Notes: a model not told the origin generated them from the sequence alone. A DNA stretch of 37,088 nucleotides from Jannaschia aquimarina (GCF_000877395.1 NZ_JYFE01000035.1:1-37088), one strand, 5' to 3'. Counted from the first letter of the stretch, positions 1 through 7,810 are shown. Numbers and translations: made by a program.

Positions 1-208
1 CTGGATGCTCTCGCGCGATCTTCGATCACGCTGTCGCTCGGGTCCACTGCGGAGATGGGGCCACCTTTCTGGCGAAAGGTGTTTGGTGGGCCTGTCGGGA
101 CCTGGTTCGAACGCTGGATGCTCTCGCGCGATCTTCGATCACGCTGTCGCTCGGGTCCACTGCGGAGAGGGGGGTCCACCTTTCTGACGAAAGGTGTTTG
201 GTGGGCCT
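1..208. repeat. Two tandem copies of a 113-bp-period repeat with an internal hairpin
   Basis: Bases 1-93 recur at 114-208 with only a few differences. Both copies start CTGGATGCTCTCGCGCGATC and end GTTTGGTGGGCCT. Each contains a perfect 8-bp inverted repeat, CACCTTTC/GAAAGGTG, at 62-81 (loop TGGC) and at 177-196 (loop TGAC). Copy 1 touches the window edge, so more copies may lie to the left. Short open frames cross the repeat, but they have no ribosome site and look incidental. The position just upstream of mobC and the relaxase makes this a candidate part of the transfer origin, which is an inference. Confidence 0.85.
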
Positions 209-217
209 CACGGGAGA

Positions 218-297
218 AACCTCGAACCAACTTTTCGAGGTTCTTGAAGAGTGGGAACGCCATCTCACGCCTTTAGACTCTAAGAGTCAGAGGCGTG
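218..297. promoter_or_regulatory. Inverted-repeat region upstream of mobC: candidate oriT and/or operator
   Basis: Three inverted repeats lie here. AACCTCG (218-224) pairs with CGAGGTT (236-242) around an 11-nt loop. CACGCCT (266-272) pairs with AGGCGTG (291-297). Nested inside the second, GACTC (276-280) pairs with GAGTC (284-288). The outer dyad ends a few bases before the mobC start codon at 301 and covers its ribosome site. Relaxase genes of mobilizable elements usually sit next to their oriT, and relaxase accessory proteins commonly bind such repeats and repress their own operon. No nic consensus was recognised, so the oriT role is inferred from position and structure only. Confidence 0.45.
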
Positions 298-300
298 ACT

Positions 301-723
301 ATGACCAGTTCACGCCATGATTTCAATAAGATAGCCGCGCCCGAGGCGGATGCGCCGAAGAAGTATCCGCCGCCCTTCTCGCTGCGCCTGACCTATGAGG
401 AAAGAGCGCGGCTAGAGGCGGACGCGGACGGAAAGCCCCTTGGGGCGTATATCCGCGAGCGGCTGCTTGGCGATGATGTCGCCCCGCGCACACGGCGCGG
501 CAATAGCCCTGTGAAGGATAAAGAAGCGCTCGGGCGCGTCATGGGTGCGCTCGGCGCTTCAAGGCTGTCTTCGAACCTGAACCAGCTCGCCAAGGCCGTG
601 AATACGGGCTCGCTGCCCGTCACACCCGAGACGGAAGAAGATTTGCGTGAGGCCTGCCGCGAGATCGCTGAACTCCGCGCCGATCTGCTGAAGGCGCTCG
701 GCGGGCCGGAGCTTGAGCCGTGA
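301..723 (+). CDS. mobC: MobC-like relaxosome accessory protein
   Basis: A 140-aa protein resembling plasmid mobilization proteins of the MobC family, which bind at oriT and help the relaxase reach the nic site. The N-terminal part (about 25-55, FSLRLTYEERARLEADADG) looks like a ribbon-helix-helix DNA-binding domain. The C-terminal part (about 85-135) carries the MobC-type stretch LSSNLNQLAKAVNTG followed by a helical region. ATG 301 is preferred because AGAGG at 289-293 is well spaced from it; an in-frame GTG lies at 295. The TGA stop overlaps the GTG start of the relaxase gene (GTGA), so the two are probably translationally coupled. The nested dyad over its start suggests autoregulation. 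Confidence 0.75.
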   Translation: MTSSRHDFNKIAAPEADAPKKYPPPFSLRLTYEERARLEADADGKPLGAYIRERLLGDDVAPRTRRGNSPVKDKEALGRVMGALGASRLSSNLNQLAKAVNTGSLPVTPETEEDLREACREIAELRADLLKALGGPELEP

Positions 724-2036
724 TCCTGAAAGCCAAAGAGCGCGGGGATGCCCCGCAGCTCGCCCGCTACCTTCTGGATCAGCGGGACAATGAACACGTC
801 GAACTGCCCGAGGTTCGCGGCTTTATCAGTGACGATCTGATCGATGCCTTCGGCGAAGCTCATGCCATCGCGCAAGGCACGCGCTGCGAGAACTATATGT
901 TCTCGATGAGCTTCAACCCGCCAGAAGGCGCTCATGCCAGCATCGAAGCCTTCGAGAAGGCCATCGATCAGGTCGAAGAGAAGCTCGGGCTGCAAGGCCA
1001 GCCGCGCGCGGTCATCTTCCATGAGAAGAACGGTCGCCGCCATGCCCACGCGGTCTGGTCGCGGATTGATAGCGAGCGGATGCGCTCGATCAATATTAGC
1101 CACTACAAGGTGAAGCTGCGCGACGTGTCGCGTCAGTTGTTCCTTGAGCATGGCTGGACTATGCCGCGCGGGCTGGAGGATCAGCGCTTGCGCGATCCCT
1201 TGAGCTTCACCCGCACGGAATGGCAACAGGCGAAACGGATCGCCCTCGATCCGAAGGAGCTGAAGGCTGTCTTCCGCAAGGCCTGGGAGTCGTCCGACAG
1301 CCGCGCCGCGTTCGAACAGGCGCTCGCAGAACGCGGCTTCGTTCTGGCGCAAGGTGATCGTCGGGCGTTCGTCGCCGTCGATTATCGCGGCGAGGTCTAC
1401 GGCATCGCCCGCAAGACAGGCGTGAAGGTCAAGGAGGTCGCCGCCAAGCTCGGCGATCCGTCAGAGCTGCCGTGCGTTGATACGGTGAAAGCCGAGATCG
1501 CTGCCCGCATGACGGGCAAGATTAGGGAATTCATCGAACAGGCCGAGAAGGACGCGCAGCGGCGCTCGGCCTTCATCGATTTCCGCAAAGCGGAAGTCGT
1601 GGGGCGGCACGTTGAAGAGCGCCGCGCCTCGGGCGAAGCCCAAGAAAAGCGCTGGCAAGCCGAGACGCTGGCGCGAGCGGCACGGCTGCCGAAAGGCATG
1701 GTAGGCATCTGGCATCGCCTGACAGGGCGCTATGCCAAGGTAAAAGCATTGAACGAGCGTGAAACGCTTGAAGCCTTGCGCCGTGATCGCGATGAGAAAG
1801 ACGCGCTTATCATGCGGCAGCTCGAAGAGCGGCAGGCGCTTGAGCGCGAGATCAGGGCGCAGCGCGACGCCGCGCAGGAAGAGCTGCTTCAGCTCCGCGA
1901 GGACGTGGCTTCATACATGGAGCTGGATCGCATCGATCACACGCAAAGCCGCAAGATCGAGCGCGATGGCGACGGCGATGACGGCCCGCGCCCGAGGCCG
2001 CCGCGCACGCGGCGGCGGCGCGGCTATGAGCCGTAA
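720..2036 (+). CDS. MobP-like relaxase (mobilization nuclease)
   Basis: A 438-aa relaxase that should nick the element at oriT and pilot the single strand into a recipient. Residues 98-114 contain the relaxase motif III metal-binding pattern (H101, H108, H110 in FHEKNGRRHAHAVWSR). The N-terminal ARYLL places Y17 as candidate catalytic tyrosine. The nuclease domain covers about residues 1-160. The rest is helical and highly charged, with a predicted coiled coil at about 340-400 and an acidic-then-Arg/Pro-rich tail. It starts at a GTG overlapping the mobC stop and is followed by a terminator at 2047. The MobP family assignment rests on motif pattern, not on an alignment. Confidence 0.85.
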   Translation: MILKAKERGDAPQLARYLLDQRDNEHVELPEVRGFISDDLIDAFGEAHAIAQGTRCENYMFSMSFNPPEGAHASIEAFEKAIDQVEEKLGLQGQPRAVIFHEKNGRRHAHAVWSRIDSERMRSINISHYKVKLRDVSRQLFLEHGWTMPRGLEDQRLRDPLSFTRTEWQQAKRIALDPKELKAVFRKAWESSDSRAAFEQALAERGFVLAQGDRRAFVAVDYRGEVYGIARKTGVKVKEVAAKLGDPSELPCVDTVKAEIAARMTGKIREFIEQAEKDAQRRSAFIDFRKAEVVGRHVEERRASGEAQEKRWQAETLARAARLPKGMVGIWHRLTGRYAKVKALNERETLEALRRDRDEKDALIMRQLEERQALEREIRAQRDAAQEELLQLREDVASYMELDRIDHTQSRKIERDGDGDDGPRPRPPRTRRRRGYEP

Positions 2037-2046
2037 TTGATGAGAT

Positions 2047-2075
2047 GGGCGCTATCAGCGCCCCTCTTCTTTTTG
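2047..2075 (+). terminator. Rho-independent terminator after the relaxase
   Basis: GGGCGCT (2047-2053) pairs perfectly with AGCGCCC (2057-2063) around a 3-nt loop and is followed by a T-rich tract, CTCTTCTTTTTG. It ends the mobC-relaxase operon and overlaps the 3' end of the convergent 76-aa gene. Confidence 0.8.
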
Positions 2076-2285
2076 TGGCGGCGTATCATCGAGCGGCAGG
2101 CGCAGGACGATCCGTCCGTTGATGGGGCAAGTCTCCAGTTGGAGGGTATAGCCTTGCCCGTCCTTGTGCGCCCAGGCCGCGCCGACCTTGTTCCAGAACG
2201 ATTTCTCGGACCGATTGGTCACGTGCCAGGCCAGGAAGTCGGGTGCGTTCGGGCTTTGGGTCGTGGTCTTGTTTTCGCGTGCCAT
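2055..2285 (-). CDS. Conserved small protein of mobilizable elements, unknown function
   Basis: A 76-aa protein starting MARENKTTTQSPNAPDFLAW. Its central part (KSFWNKVGAAWAHKDGQGYT followed by a segment ending NGRIVLRLP) matches a pattern I recall from small uncharacterised proteins on alphaproteobacterial plasmids and integrative elements. No catalytic motif is visible. ATG 2285 is chosen because it has a strong AAAGGAG ribosome site about 8 nt upstream; the reading frame continues upstream but without support. It converges on the relaxase gene and shares its terminator hairpin region. Confidence 0.7.
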   Translation of the reverse strand: MARENKTTTQSPNAPDFLAWHVTNRSEKSFWNKVGAAWAHKDGQGYTLQLETCPINGRIVLRLPLDDTPPQKEEGR

Positions 2286-2851
2286 GATTTCATCTCCTTT
2301 GTTTAGGGCCTGCTTGCTAACGCCCTCCCGCATCGGGCGAAGGCATAAGGCGGGGTCTTCATGGGCAACACGGCTGGCGCAGCCAGGTGGTGCGGGCAGT
2401 CCCATTGAAGAGCGCGCCGACTTCGCCCAAGGGATTCATTGGTGTGTCATTGCGAGTCGATCCGGGAACAAAGGGGCATGAACGGCACGGGGTCGGAAAA
2501 AACCGCGTCTGTCCCGAAGGCCAGCCGCATCTGTGCTGAGAGACGACAGCACGGCGGCTCATCTTCTGGCGATATATCCCGCATCTGGAGCAAGGCGGCG
2601 CTGCGGCCTGTCAATTACGGGACAGGCAAGATCAGGCTCTTGGCTGCCTCATGCCGCAGTGACCGATTTGACCTGCGCCGCATCGCAATTGCCGCCGCAA
2701 CCCGAGATGAAGTGCTTCAGCGCACCTCCTGATTTGTGCGTTCAAGTCACCCGCCGAACCATCAGGGCCTTCTTGGGCCGATGATGATGGTGAGCGAGGG
2801 CCGAAAGGCCCTGAGCGGTTTGGGGCCTCCTTGAAGCAAAAGGAGGATGAC
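2286..2851. other. Non-coding stretch within the element, several short hairpins
   Basis: No convincing gene is seen on either strand; the open frames here lack ribosome sites and have atypical composition. Short perfect inverted repeats are present: CGCCC/GGGCG (2321-2339), CCTGTC/GACAGG (2607-2626) and AGGGCC-GAAA-GGCCCT (2797-2812). The last lies about 40 bp before the next gene. The stretch should carry divergent promoters for the genes at 2285 and 2852, but no clear -35/-10 pair stands out. Confidence 0.5.
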
Positions 2852-3034
2852 ATGAAACTCGTCACTCGATTTGAAGCGGCAAAGCTCAGCACCGTGCAGC
2901 TCTACGGGCTGCGCAAGGAGGCGTTCATCGCCTTCACTGCCGCGCCCCGCGATAGCGAGGCACAGCGCACCGCGCTCGCCTCGATGCGCCATATCGAAGA
3001 TGAGCTGGCAGCACGTGCGCCAGCTCTCCGCTAA
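2852..3034 (+). CDS. Conserved small protein of mobilizable elements, unknown function
   Basis: A 60-aa protein, MKLVTRFEAAKLSTVQLYGL onward, ending DELAARAPALR. It is predicted to be mostly helical. It resembles short uncharacterised proteins I recall from alphaproteobacterial plasmids and integrative elements. ATG 2852 is chosen over an in-frame TTG at 2831 because AAGGAGG lies 5-6 nt upstream of it. It stands alone, followed immediately by a strong terminator at 3041. No function can be proposed. Confidence 0.7.
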   Translation: MKLVTRFEAAKLSTVQLYGLRKEAFIAFTAAPRDSEAQRTALASMRHIEDELAARAPALR

Positions 3035-3040
3035 AAAGAT

Positions 3041-3075
3041 GCGGCTGGCCTCAAGGCCAGCCGCAAATTTTTCTT
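3041..3075 (+). terminator. Strong rho-independent terminator
   Basis: A perfect 10-bp stem GCGGCTGGCC/GGCCAGCCGC (3041-3050 and 3055-3064) with loop TCAA is followed by AAATTTTTCTT. It terminates the 60-aa gene. The broken minus-strand gene ends just downstream at 3079. Confidence 0.9.
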
Positions 3076-3078
3076 GCC

Positions 3079-3345
3079 CTAGAAAAGGGAAAGCTGAGAG
3101 CCATGCCATTTCACGCGCTCGGCCTCGTGGTCGAGCCAAGCGGTGACAAGCGGGACAACGCCGCCATATTCTTTGGCCGTGCCGAGCGCGAAATATTCGG
3201 AGCGATAGCCTGTCTCAGTGACAGGGAGCGGCGCTTTGCCTTCTGTGCGCGGCTCGACATGATCGATGACTCCGAATTTCTTTTCGGCATAGACGACCTC
3301 GATCTCTACGCCGCGCTATGTGATGTTGTGGACTTCCAATGTCAT
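3079..3345 (-). pseudogene. Conserved accessory gene interrupted by an in-frame TAG
   Basis: Reading from ATG 3345, which has AAAGGAA about 8 nt upstream, the frame gives MTLEVHNIT, then TAG at 3318-3316, then a further 78 codons to a TAG at 3079. The part after the stop (RGVEIEVVYAEKKFG, TETGYRSEYFALG, VTAWLDHEAERVKW) matches a small conserved protein family I recall from alphaproteobacterial conjugative elements, in which the text runs through this point without a break. No good alternative start follows the stop. The gene therefore looks like a recent nonsense mutant, or a sequencing error. The function of the family is unknown. Confidence 0.7.
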
Positions 3346-3397
3346 TGTTTTTGTTCCTTTCTTTGAAATTGGATTGAATGAGGGCGAGAGCCGCCGC

Positions 3398-4312
3398 TTA
3401 CGCGGCGACTCCCTGTTCGTCTTGGTTGGTAGATTCCGCCTTAGCCTGAAGGCTGTGCAGGTAGTCTGCGGCCTTCTGGGCGTAGGCGGCGGCGCTGAAG
3501 ATCGCGCGTTTGTCGTCCTTCAGAACCTTGAGCCAGCTCTGGATATAGGCGGCATGATCGGTGCCAGGCTCGGGCGTGAGGCCTAGATCAGCGCAGAGAA
3601 ACGCCGCGCCAAGCTCGGCGACCAGTTCTTCCCTTGCATAGCCTTCATCGCCAAAGCGTTTGCGGCCAAAGTCCCGATCAAGGCGGCTCTTGTGCTTCGT
3701 CCAGTGCGTCAGCTCATGCGCCAAGGTCGCATAGTAGGCCTCGGGGCTGCGGAAGCACTCGAAGACGGGCATCTGCACGTGATCGCTGCCGCTGGAATAG
3801 AAGGCTTGACCCCCGCCATGCCGAACGTCTGCGCCTGTTGCTGCGAAGAACCTGTCCGCGTTCTCGTCCCGCTCGGCGGGATCGATGACGGGCTCGGGCT
3901 TGACGTAGTAGTGCTCGGGCAAGCCTTCGACCTGCTCGACATTGAAGACGGTATAGGCCTTCATGAACCGGAAGCTGCGTTCCTCTTCGCTGCCGTCGTC
4001 CTGCTCTTCCGTCTTGGAAAGCGTTCCCGCATAGACGACCTGCTCGCCGCGCTCGCCCTTGCGGACGTGCGCCCCTAGCTCCTTGGCTTGGCGGTAGGTC
4101 ATCCAGAATGGGGAGCAGTAACCCTGCTCCATCGAAGCCGCCCAAAGCATCAGGACATTGATCCCGCTGTAAGCCACGCCGTTATGGCGCAGGGGCTTCA
4201 GCACCCGTCCATCCATGTTGCCAGCGTTCCACGGCTTCAGCCATGTAAGCTCGCCCTTCTCAAGGTCGGCCACGATCTTGTCGGTGACTTTCTGGTAAAC
4301 GTCTTGTTTCAT
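3398..4312 (-). CDS. ardC: ArdC-like antirestriction protein
   Basis: A 304-aa protein with the two-domain layout of ArdC. The N-terminal part (about 1-130, including WLKPWNAG and YSGINVLMLW) matches the ssDNA-binding ArdC N domain. The C-terminal part is a zincin-like metallopeptidase domain with H199-E-L-T-H203 and a downstream EELVAELGAAF helix supplying the likely third ligand (E229 or E233). Family members protect incoming DNA from host restriction and travel on conjugative plasmids. It fits an early-transfer role here, next to the relaxase region. Oddly, the element also carries its own restriction-modification genes just downstream. Confidence 0.85.
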   Translation of the reverse strand: MKQDVYQKVTDKIVADLEKGELTWLKPWNAGNMDGRVLKPLRHNGVAYSGINVLMLWAASMEQGYCSPFWMTYRQAKELGAHVRKGERGEQVVYAGTLSKTEEQDDGSEEERSFRFMKAYTVFNVEQVEGLPEHYYVKPEPVIDPAERDENADRFFAATGADVRHGGGQAFYSSGSDHVQMPVFECFRSPEAYYATLAHELTHWTKHKSRLDRDFGRKRFGDEGYAREELVAELGAAFLCADLGLTPEPGTDHAAYIQSWLKVLKDDKRAIFSAAAYAQKAADYLHSLQAKAESTNQDEQGVAA

Positions 4313-4651
4313 TTCTTTTTTTCTCCCTTCTTCGGTTGCGCATGCAACCGAACTGCCCCTCTGGCGAAGAGAGGGGGGAGACCGTCACAGACCGCAGACA
4401 GCGGAGGGGGATCGCCCGTCCTGCACACGCGCAGCACGGAAGGACGGGGAGACCGCTGGCTGCGCCCGCAGCTCATGCGAAGGGCTTGGTCTTGACGGCG
4501 AACGGGGTCGCAGACCCCAAACAAGAAGAAGAGAAAGTCAGCCCGAACGGGCTGGCATCAGATCAGCGCAAGGGATCGAAGCCGCATGGCCGAGACCGCC
4601 ACAGGCGGGCTCGGTCCACGAGAGCCCGTCCGCGCAGCGGTGCGTGAATTA
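4313..4651. repeat. Non-coding stretch with a cluster of short perfect hairpins
   Basis: No gene is supported. Perfect inverted repeats are CGGTTGC/GCAACCG (4333-4350), CCCCTCT-GGCGAAG-AGAGGGG (4356-4376), GGGGT-CGCAG-ACCCC (4504-4518) and CAGCCC-GAAC-GGGCTG (4539-4554). The loops GGCGAAG and CGCAG recall those of hairpins near 62, 8276 and 8380. This is the leader side of ardC and the 3' side of the nuclease gene. It separates GC-rich element backbone from AT-rich cargo. Confidence 0.6.
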
Positions 4652-5617
4652 TCAATCGAGGGATTTTAGAAGCAATTGAATTCGGTGGTCATCACTGACT
4701 GCTTCCCAATGGTTCAGCAGCAGTTCAAATGCATCATTTGATATCGCAATTGGTACGGCCGAATGAAGATCATCAATTGTGAAAGTATCATCGTCGTGAT
4801 ATTTTTCTGCCGCTTCAAAAACAGCGTTACTCACCGATTCCTTATCGATTGAACCTAGTCTCTGTTTCAGCTGCTCAGCAGTTGCGGCTGCCACCCAGAG
4901 AATAACAGTGTCCGCATCCAGCCGTTCACTTTGAACGCGAAAAAAGACAAGATTTGGATCGCTTGGCGCAGGCACATCAAAGTAAGGTTGGATCTTAATG
5001 CCTGCACTCGTAGTTACCGAGTACCGCTTTTTGTCTGTTGATTTCTCATAGATCCACAGACTTTTGCTGGATTTGCGCGCGCCCCTCGCCGCTGTTTCAT
5101 TCCATTCTGCATAGAACTGCGTTGGATCAGGTTTTCCCATCACTTCTTCAAAGTAAAGAAATTCCTTCAGTTCGTCTTCCCAAAGCAACCATCCTAGTCG
5201 CATATCGGCAGAACCATTTGGACTACCTTCGAGTACACGTCGCGTTCGTTCTTCGATAAGAGCTGAGTATTGAAGCAGCACGTCTTCCATCACCTCATTG
5301 GCGTCTAGGTTGACATCATCGACTCGGATCGAACGTGTTGCCGCCGGGTGCATCAATGTTGTCCCGCAGACACTCTTTATTGGCTTACCACGCAATTGAG
5401 CTATGCGGAGCATCTTGAATTCAATACCAAGTCCATTGTGACTAACATCGATATGTAGATTGCTCCATCCGGTGTCTGGTATATCTTTTGCTTTACAGTA
5501 AACCTCGCTCCAATCACCTTCTTCGAGCTTTCGGCCCATCATAGATGCAACTTTTGCTGCGAGAAGAATCTTCGCGCGCTTCTTTTGTTCCTCCGTGAAG
5601 ACCACCAAACTAGTCAC
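4652..5617 (-). CDS. Candidate restriction endonuclease partnered with the methyltransferase
   Basis: A 321-aa protein whose GTG start at 5617 overlaps the methyltransferase stop by one base (TAGTG), so the two are co-translated. I do not recognise the family. Residues 54-70 (LHIDVSHNGLGIEFKMLR) fit a PD-(D/E)XK nuclease core with D57, E66 and K68. Together with the methyltransferase neighbour this makes a type II-like restriction nuclease the most likely role. The C-terminal third (about 225-321) is helical. The AT-rich codon use resembles the methyltransferase gene and differs from the flanking element genes, which suggests later acquisition as one module. Alternatives are another DNA-targeting nuclease or a specificity partner. 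Confidence 0.6.
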   Translation of the reverse strand: MTSLVVFTEEQKKRAKILLAAKVASMMGRKLEEGDWSEVYCKAKDIPDTGWSNLHIDVSHNGLGIEFKMLRIAQLRGKPIKSVCGTTLMHPAATRSIRVDDVNLDANEVMEDVLLQYSALIEERTRRVLEGSPNGSADMRLGWLLWEDELKEFLYFEEVMGKPDPTQFYAEWNETAARGARKSSKSLWIYEKSTDKKRYSVTTSAGIKIQPYFDVPAPSDPNLVFFRVQSERLDADTVILWVAAATAEQLKQRLGSIDKESVSNAVFEAAEKYHDDDTFTIDDLHSAVPIAISNDAFELLLNHWEAVSDDHRIQLLLKSLD

Positions 5618-7761
5618 TATCGGCTCTCCAAGATGCGCGCTGCTTCAGCTCGGAAGCTGGCGAAGCTTACGATTGACAGGTCTTCGTCAAGAGACTTCGC
5701 AATATATCGGCTGTAAAGAGTTCGATAATCGATCTCGGCCTCACGCTGCACATGAAGAAATGGAAGGATAGGAAGCGAACCTTCGCAACTTTCAAGAAAA
5801 GATGCGATGTCAGAAATCTTCGGCTGATATAGTTTCCGCGCGTTTGTTGGAGCGCCAAGTTTCTTACAATGGAGCATTAGATCAGCTCCGGCAGTATTAT
5901 CGCTTACAAATTGCTTAAAGGTTCCGTGCTGTTTGTCAAAGATGTTTATTTCTTCAATGGAAAAGCCAGCGGATTCGATTGAATTTCTCAAAGCGGTCCA
6001 GACTTTTTCAGATGAATTCATGAAGACCAAGACCATCCAGTGTCCTGGACGAAGTACGCGATAGGCCTCACTTAGGCTTTCCGTCATCAGCTTCTGGTAT
6101 TCATCAACCCCTTTCCCTTGAGAGCGGTTCATAATCGCTTCGCTGGTAGCATCGGTAAATTTACCAAGCCACGACTCCCAAAGGATATTCATCTCGCTGT
6201 AGTTAATGTTGCCGCCAAATGGAGGGTCTGTAAAAATGAGGTCTACTGAGTTTTCTGGCAGAAAGCTTAAGTCGCTTGCGCTTCCAGTGCGGACGAGGGA
6301 ACGTCCGCCATAGCTGCTTGCAGTGGTCAGAAAGTGATCCGCAATACTCTTTGCTTTGCGTTCAAAGGTAATGAATACATTTGATTCGTTCGAAATCTGT
6401 GGAACGTTGAAATTCGCGGTGTTTCCACTCCCGCCCCAAAACCGATATTCTGACAGACGCGTAACGCGCTGATAAAGCGAAGTGAAGGCGAAGCCAACCG
6501 CTGCTGCAAGGTCAGGATTCTCGATTCTTCGAATTTCTTTCCAAATTGCGGCGCAAGCAATTAAGTTTCGAGGCGTGTAGAATTTTTCGATACTATCCAG
6601 TCCATGCCTTTTGGGTTGGTTGAGGTTGACTCCGTCTGGAAGTTCGAAATTGGGGAAGCCATCACGAAAAGAATCTAAGAGCTCGCCTACATCCGATATT
6701 CGCTGACGATCCATATCATTCAGCTCATGCTCCATAATCTTTTTGGAACAGCACTTATAGCCGACGAACACAGGAACAGCATCTCGTCTTTTGAGATAGG
6801 ACTTATTTACCTCGTTACCACAATGGGGGCATGGAAATTTTCTTAAGAGTTTGTGCTCACGAACCGTCTTTCCATACTTGCGGCAATGATCCCAAAGCAC
6901 AAATTCTTCATGGCAATGATTGCATTCGAGTTCATATGACCAAACGGTGAATTGGAGTTCGGCGTTCGCGCCGCACTCTCGACAGTCTGTTGAATATAGC
7001 TTTGCGCGAAGTTCAGTTAGATTCTCAAGAATTTGATTTACAGTTTGTGAGTACTCTTGTGTATCGACCTTCTTTAGAAAGTTGTGCGCAATGAAACACG
7101 CGGCAGGCGAAAGTTCGTTGAGGATAACGTCATATCCAAGGTATTTTGCGGCCACTCCTGTCATGCCGCTGCCTGCAAATGGATCAAGTACTACTCCACC
7201 TTCTGGCAGATACTTGGAAATTATTCTTGCAATACCCTGAGGCGGCACCTTGGTGTGGTAGGTGTGCGCGTCGTAAGTGTAGGTATTTTTCCCCGCCGAG
7301 ACTTCTTCACTAAACGGAGTATCGCGGGTGATTGCGGGCGCATCGCATCTCGACAATATGTCAGCCAGCGCGAGGTCTCCGTCACCCCATAGATCGTCAT
7401 CCACGAGGTCGCCAATAATCGTTTCTCGTGGCTGATCCAGCATCGGTATAGGTTGATCTGGAAGGCTTCGATCCAATTTTTCACGTGTACGTGCTCCCGT
7501 CGAGGCAAAGAATACATCACGCGGTTCAGCCTGGAGGTGCTCATCGACTTGCTTCGAGGGGTCGAGTAGATTCATCAAACGAGCGAGCGCATCCGCAGTT
7601 GGAGCTTGATCGCCTCGCTCCCACCTCATCAGAGTGTAGAAGGACGAGTTGAGCTTTTCGGCGAGCTCCTTGTGGGAGAGGTTCAACCTCTCCCTTGCCT
7701 CCGCGAACGGATTGCTGCTGGGGTCCAAGGCTCGGCGGGTGATGACTTCAGGCATGCTCAT
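5617..7761 (-). CDS. DNA methyltransferase with N-terminal HTH and zinc-ribbon insert
   Basis: A 714-aa protein. Residues 17-70 form an XRE-type HTH (NLSHKELAEKLNSS, LMRWERG). Motif I for AdoMet binding is VVLDPFAGSGMTG (190-202) and motif IV is TDPPFGG (511-517), the pattern of N6-adenine or N4-cytosine methylases. Between them are cysteine pairs C260/C263, C280/C283, C311/C314 and C337/C338 that look like zinc ribbons, as in zinc-ribbon adenine methylases of the COG1743/DUF1156 type. The motif order (I, insert, IV) resembles alpha-class enzymes. It should protect host DNA from the downstream nuclease, and the HTH may let it repress its own operon. ATG 7761 lacks a ribosome site but sits 9 nt from a TATAAT box. 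Confidence 0.85.
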   Translation of the reverse strand: MSMPEVITRRALDPSSNPFAEARERLNLSHKELAEKLNSSFYTLMRWERGDQAPTADALARLMNLLDPSKQVDEHLQAEPRDVFFASTGARTREKLDRSLPDQPIPMLDQPRETIIGDLVDDDLWGDGDLALADILSRCDAPAITRDTPFSEEVSAGKNTYTYDAHTYHTKVPPQGIARIISKYLPEGGVVLDPFAGSGMTGVAAKYLGYDVILNELSPAACFIAHNFLKKVDTQEYSQTVNQILENLTELRAKLYSTDCRECGANAELQFTVWSYELECNHCHEEFVLWDHCRKYGKTVREHKLLRKFPCPHCGNEVNKSYLKRRDAVPVFVGYKCCSKKIMEHELNDMDRQRISDVGELLDSFRDGFPNFELPDGVNLNQPKRHGLDSIEKFYTPRNLIACAAIWKEIRRIENPDLAAAVGFAFTSLYQRVTRLSEYRFWGGSGNTANFNVPQISNESNVFITFERKAKSIADHFLTTASSYGGRSLVRTGSASDLSFLPENSVDLIFTDPPFGGNINYSEMNILWESWLGKFTDATSEAIMNRSQGKGVDEYQKLMTESLSEAYRVLRPGHWMVLVFMNSSEKVWTALRNSIESAGFSIEEINIFDKQHGTFKQFVSDNTAGADLMLHCKKLGAPTNARKLYQPKISDIASFLESCEGSLPILPFLHVQREAEIDYRTLYSRYIAKSLDEDLSIVSFASFRAEAARILESR

Positions 7762-7810
7762 AGAAGCAGATTATATGGTTGTTTTGGCTGCTGCAATCGC
7801 AACATATAGC
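7762..7810 (-). promoter_or_regulatory. Promoter and candidate operator of the restriction-modification operon
   Basis: On the minus strand TATAAT occupies 7775-7770, so transcription would begin about at the ATG (7761), and no ribosome site precedes that ATG. The inverted half-sites TATATGGTTG (7772-7781) and CAACATATA (7800-7808) flank and overlap the -10 box. They are plausible operator halves for the methyltransferase's own HTH. No good -35 box is obvious. Confidence 0.45.

Noticed and set aside
393-1352. 319-codon minus-strand frame over mobC and the relaxase
   Set aside because: It shadows two recognised genes, has no ribosome site and no family resemblance.
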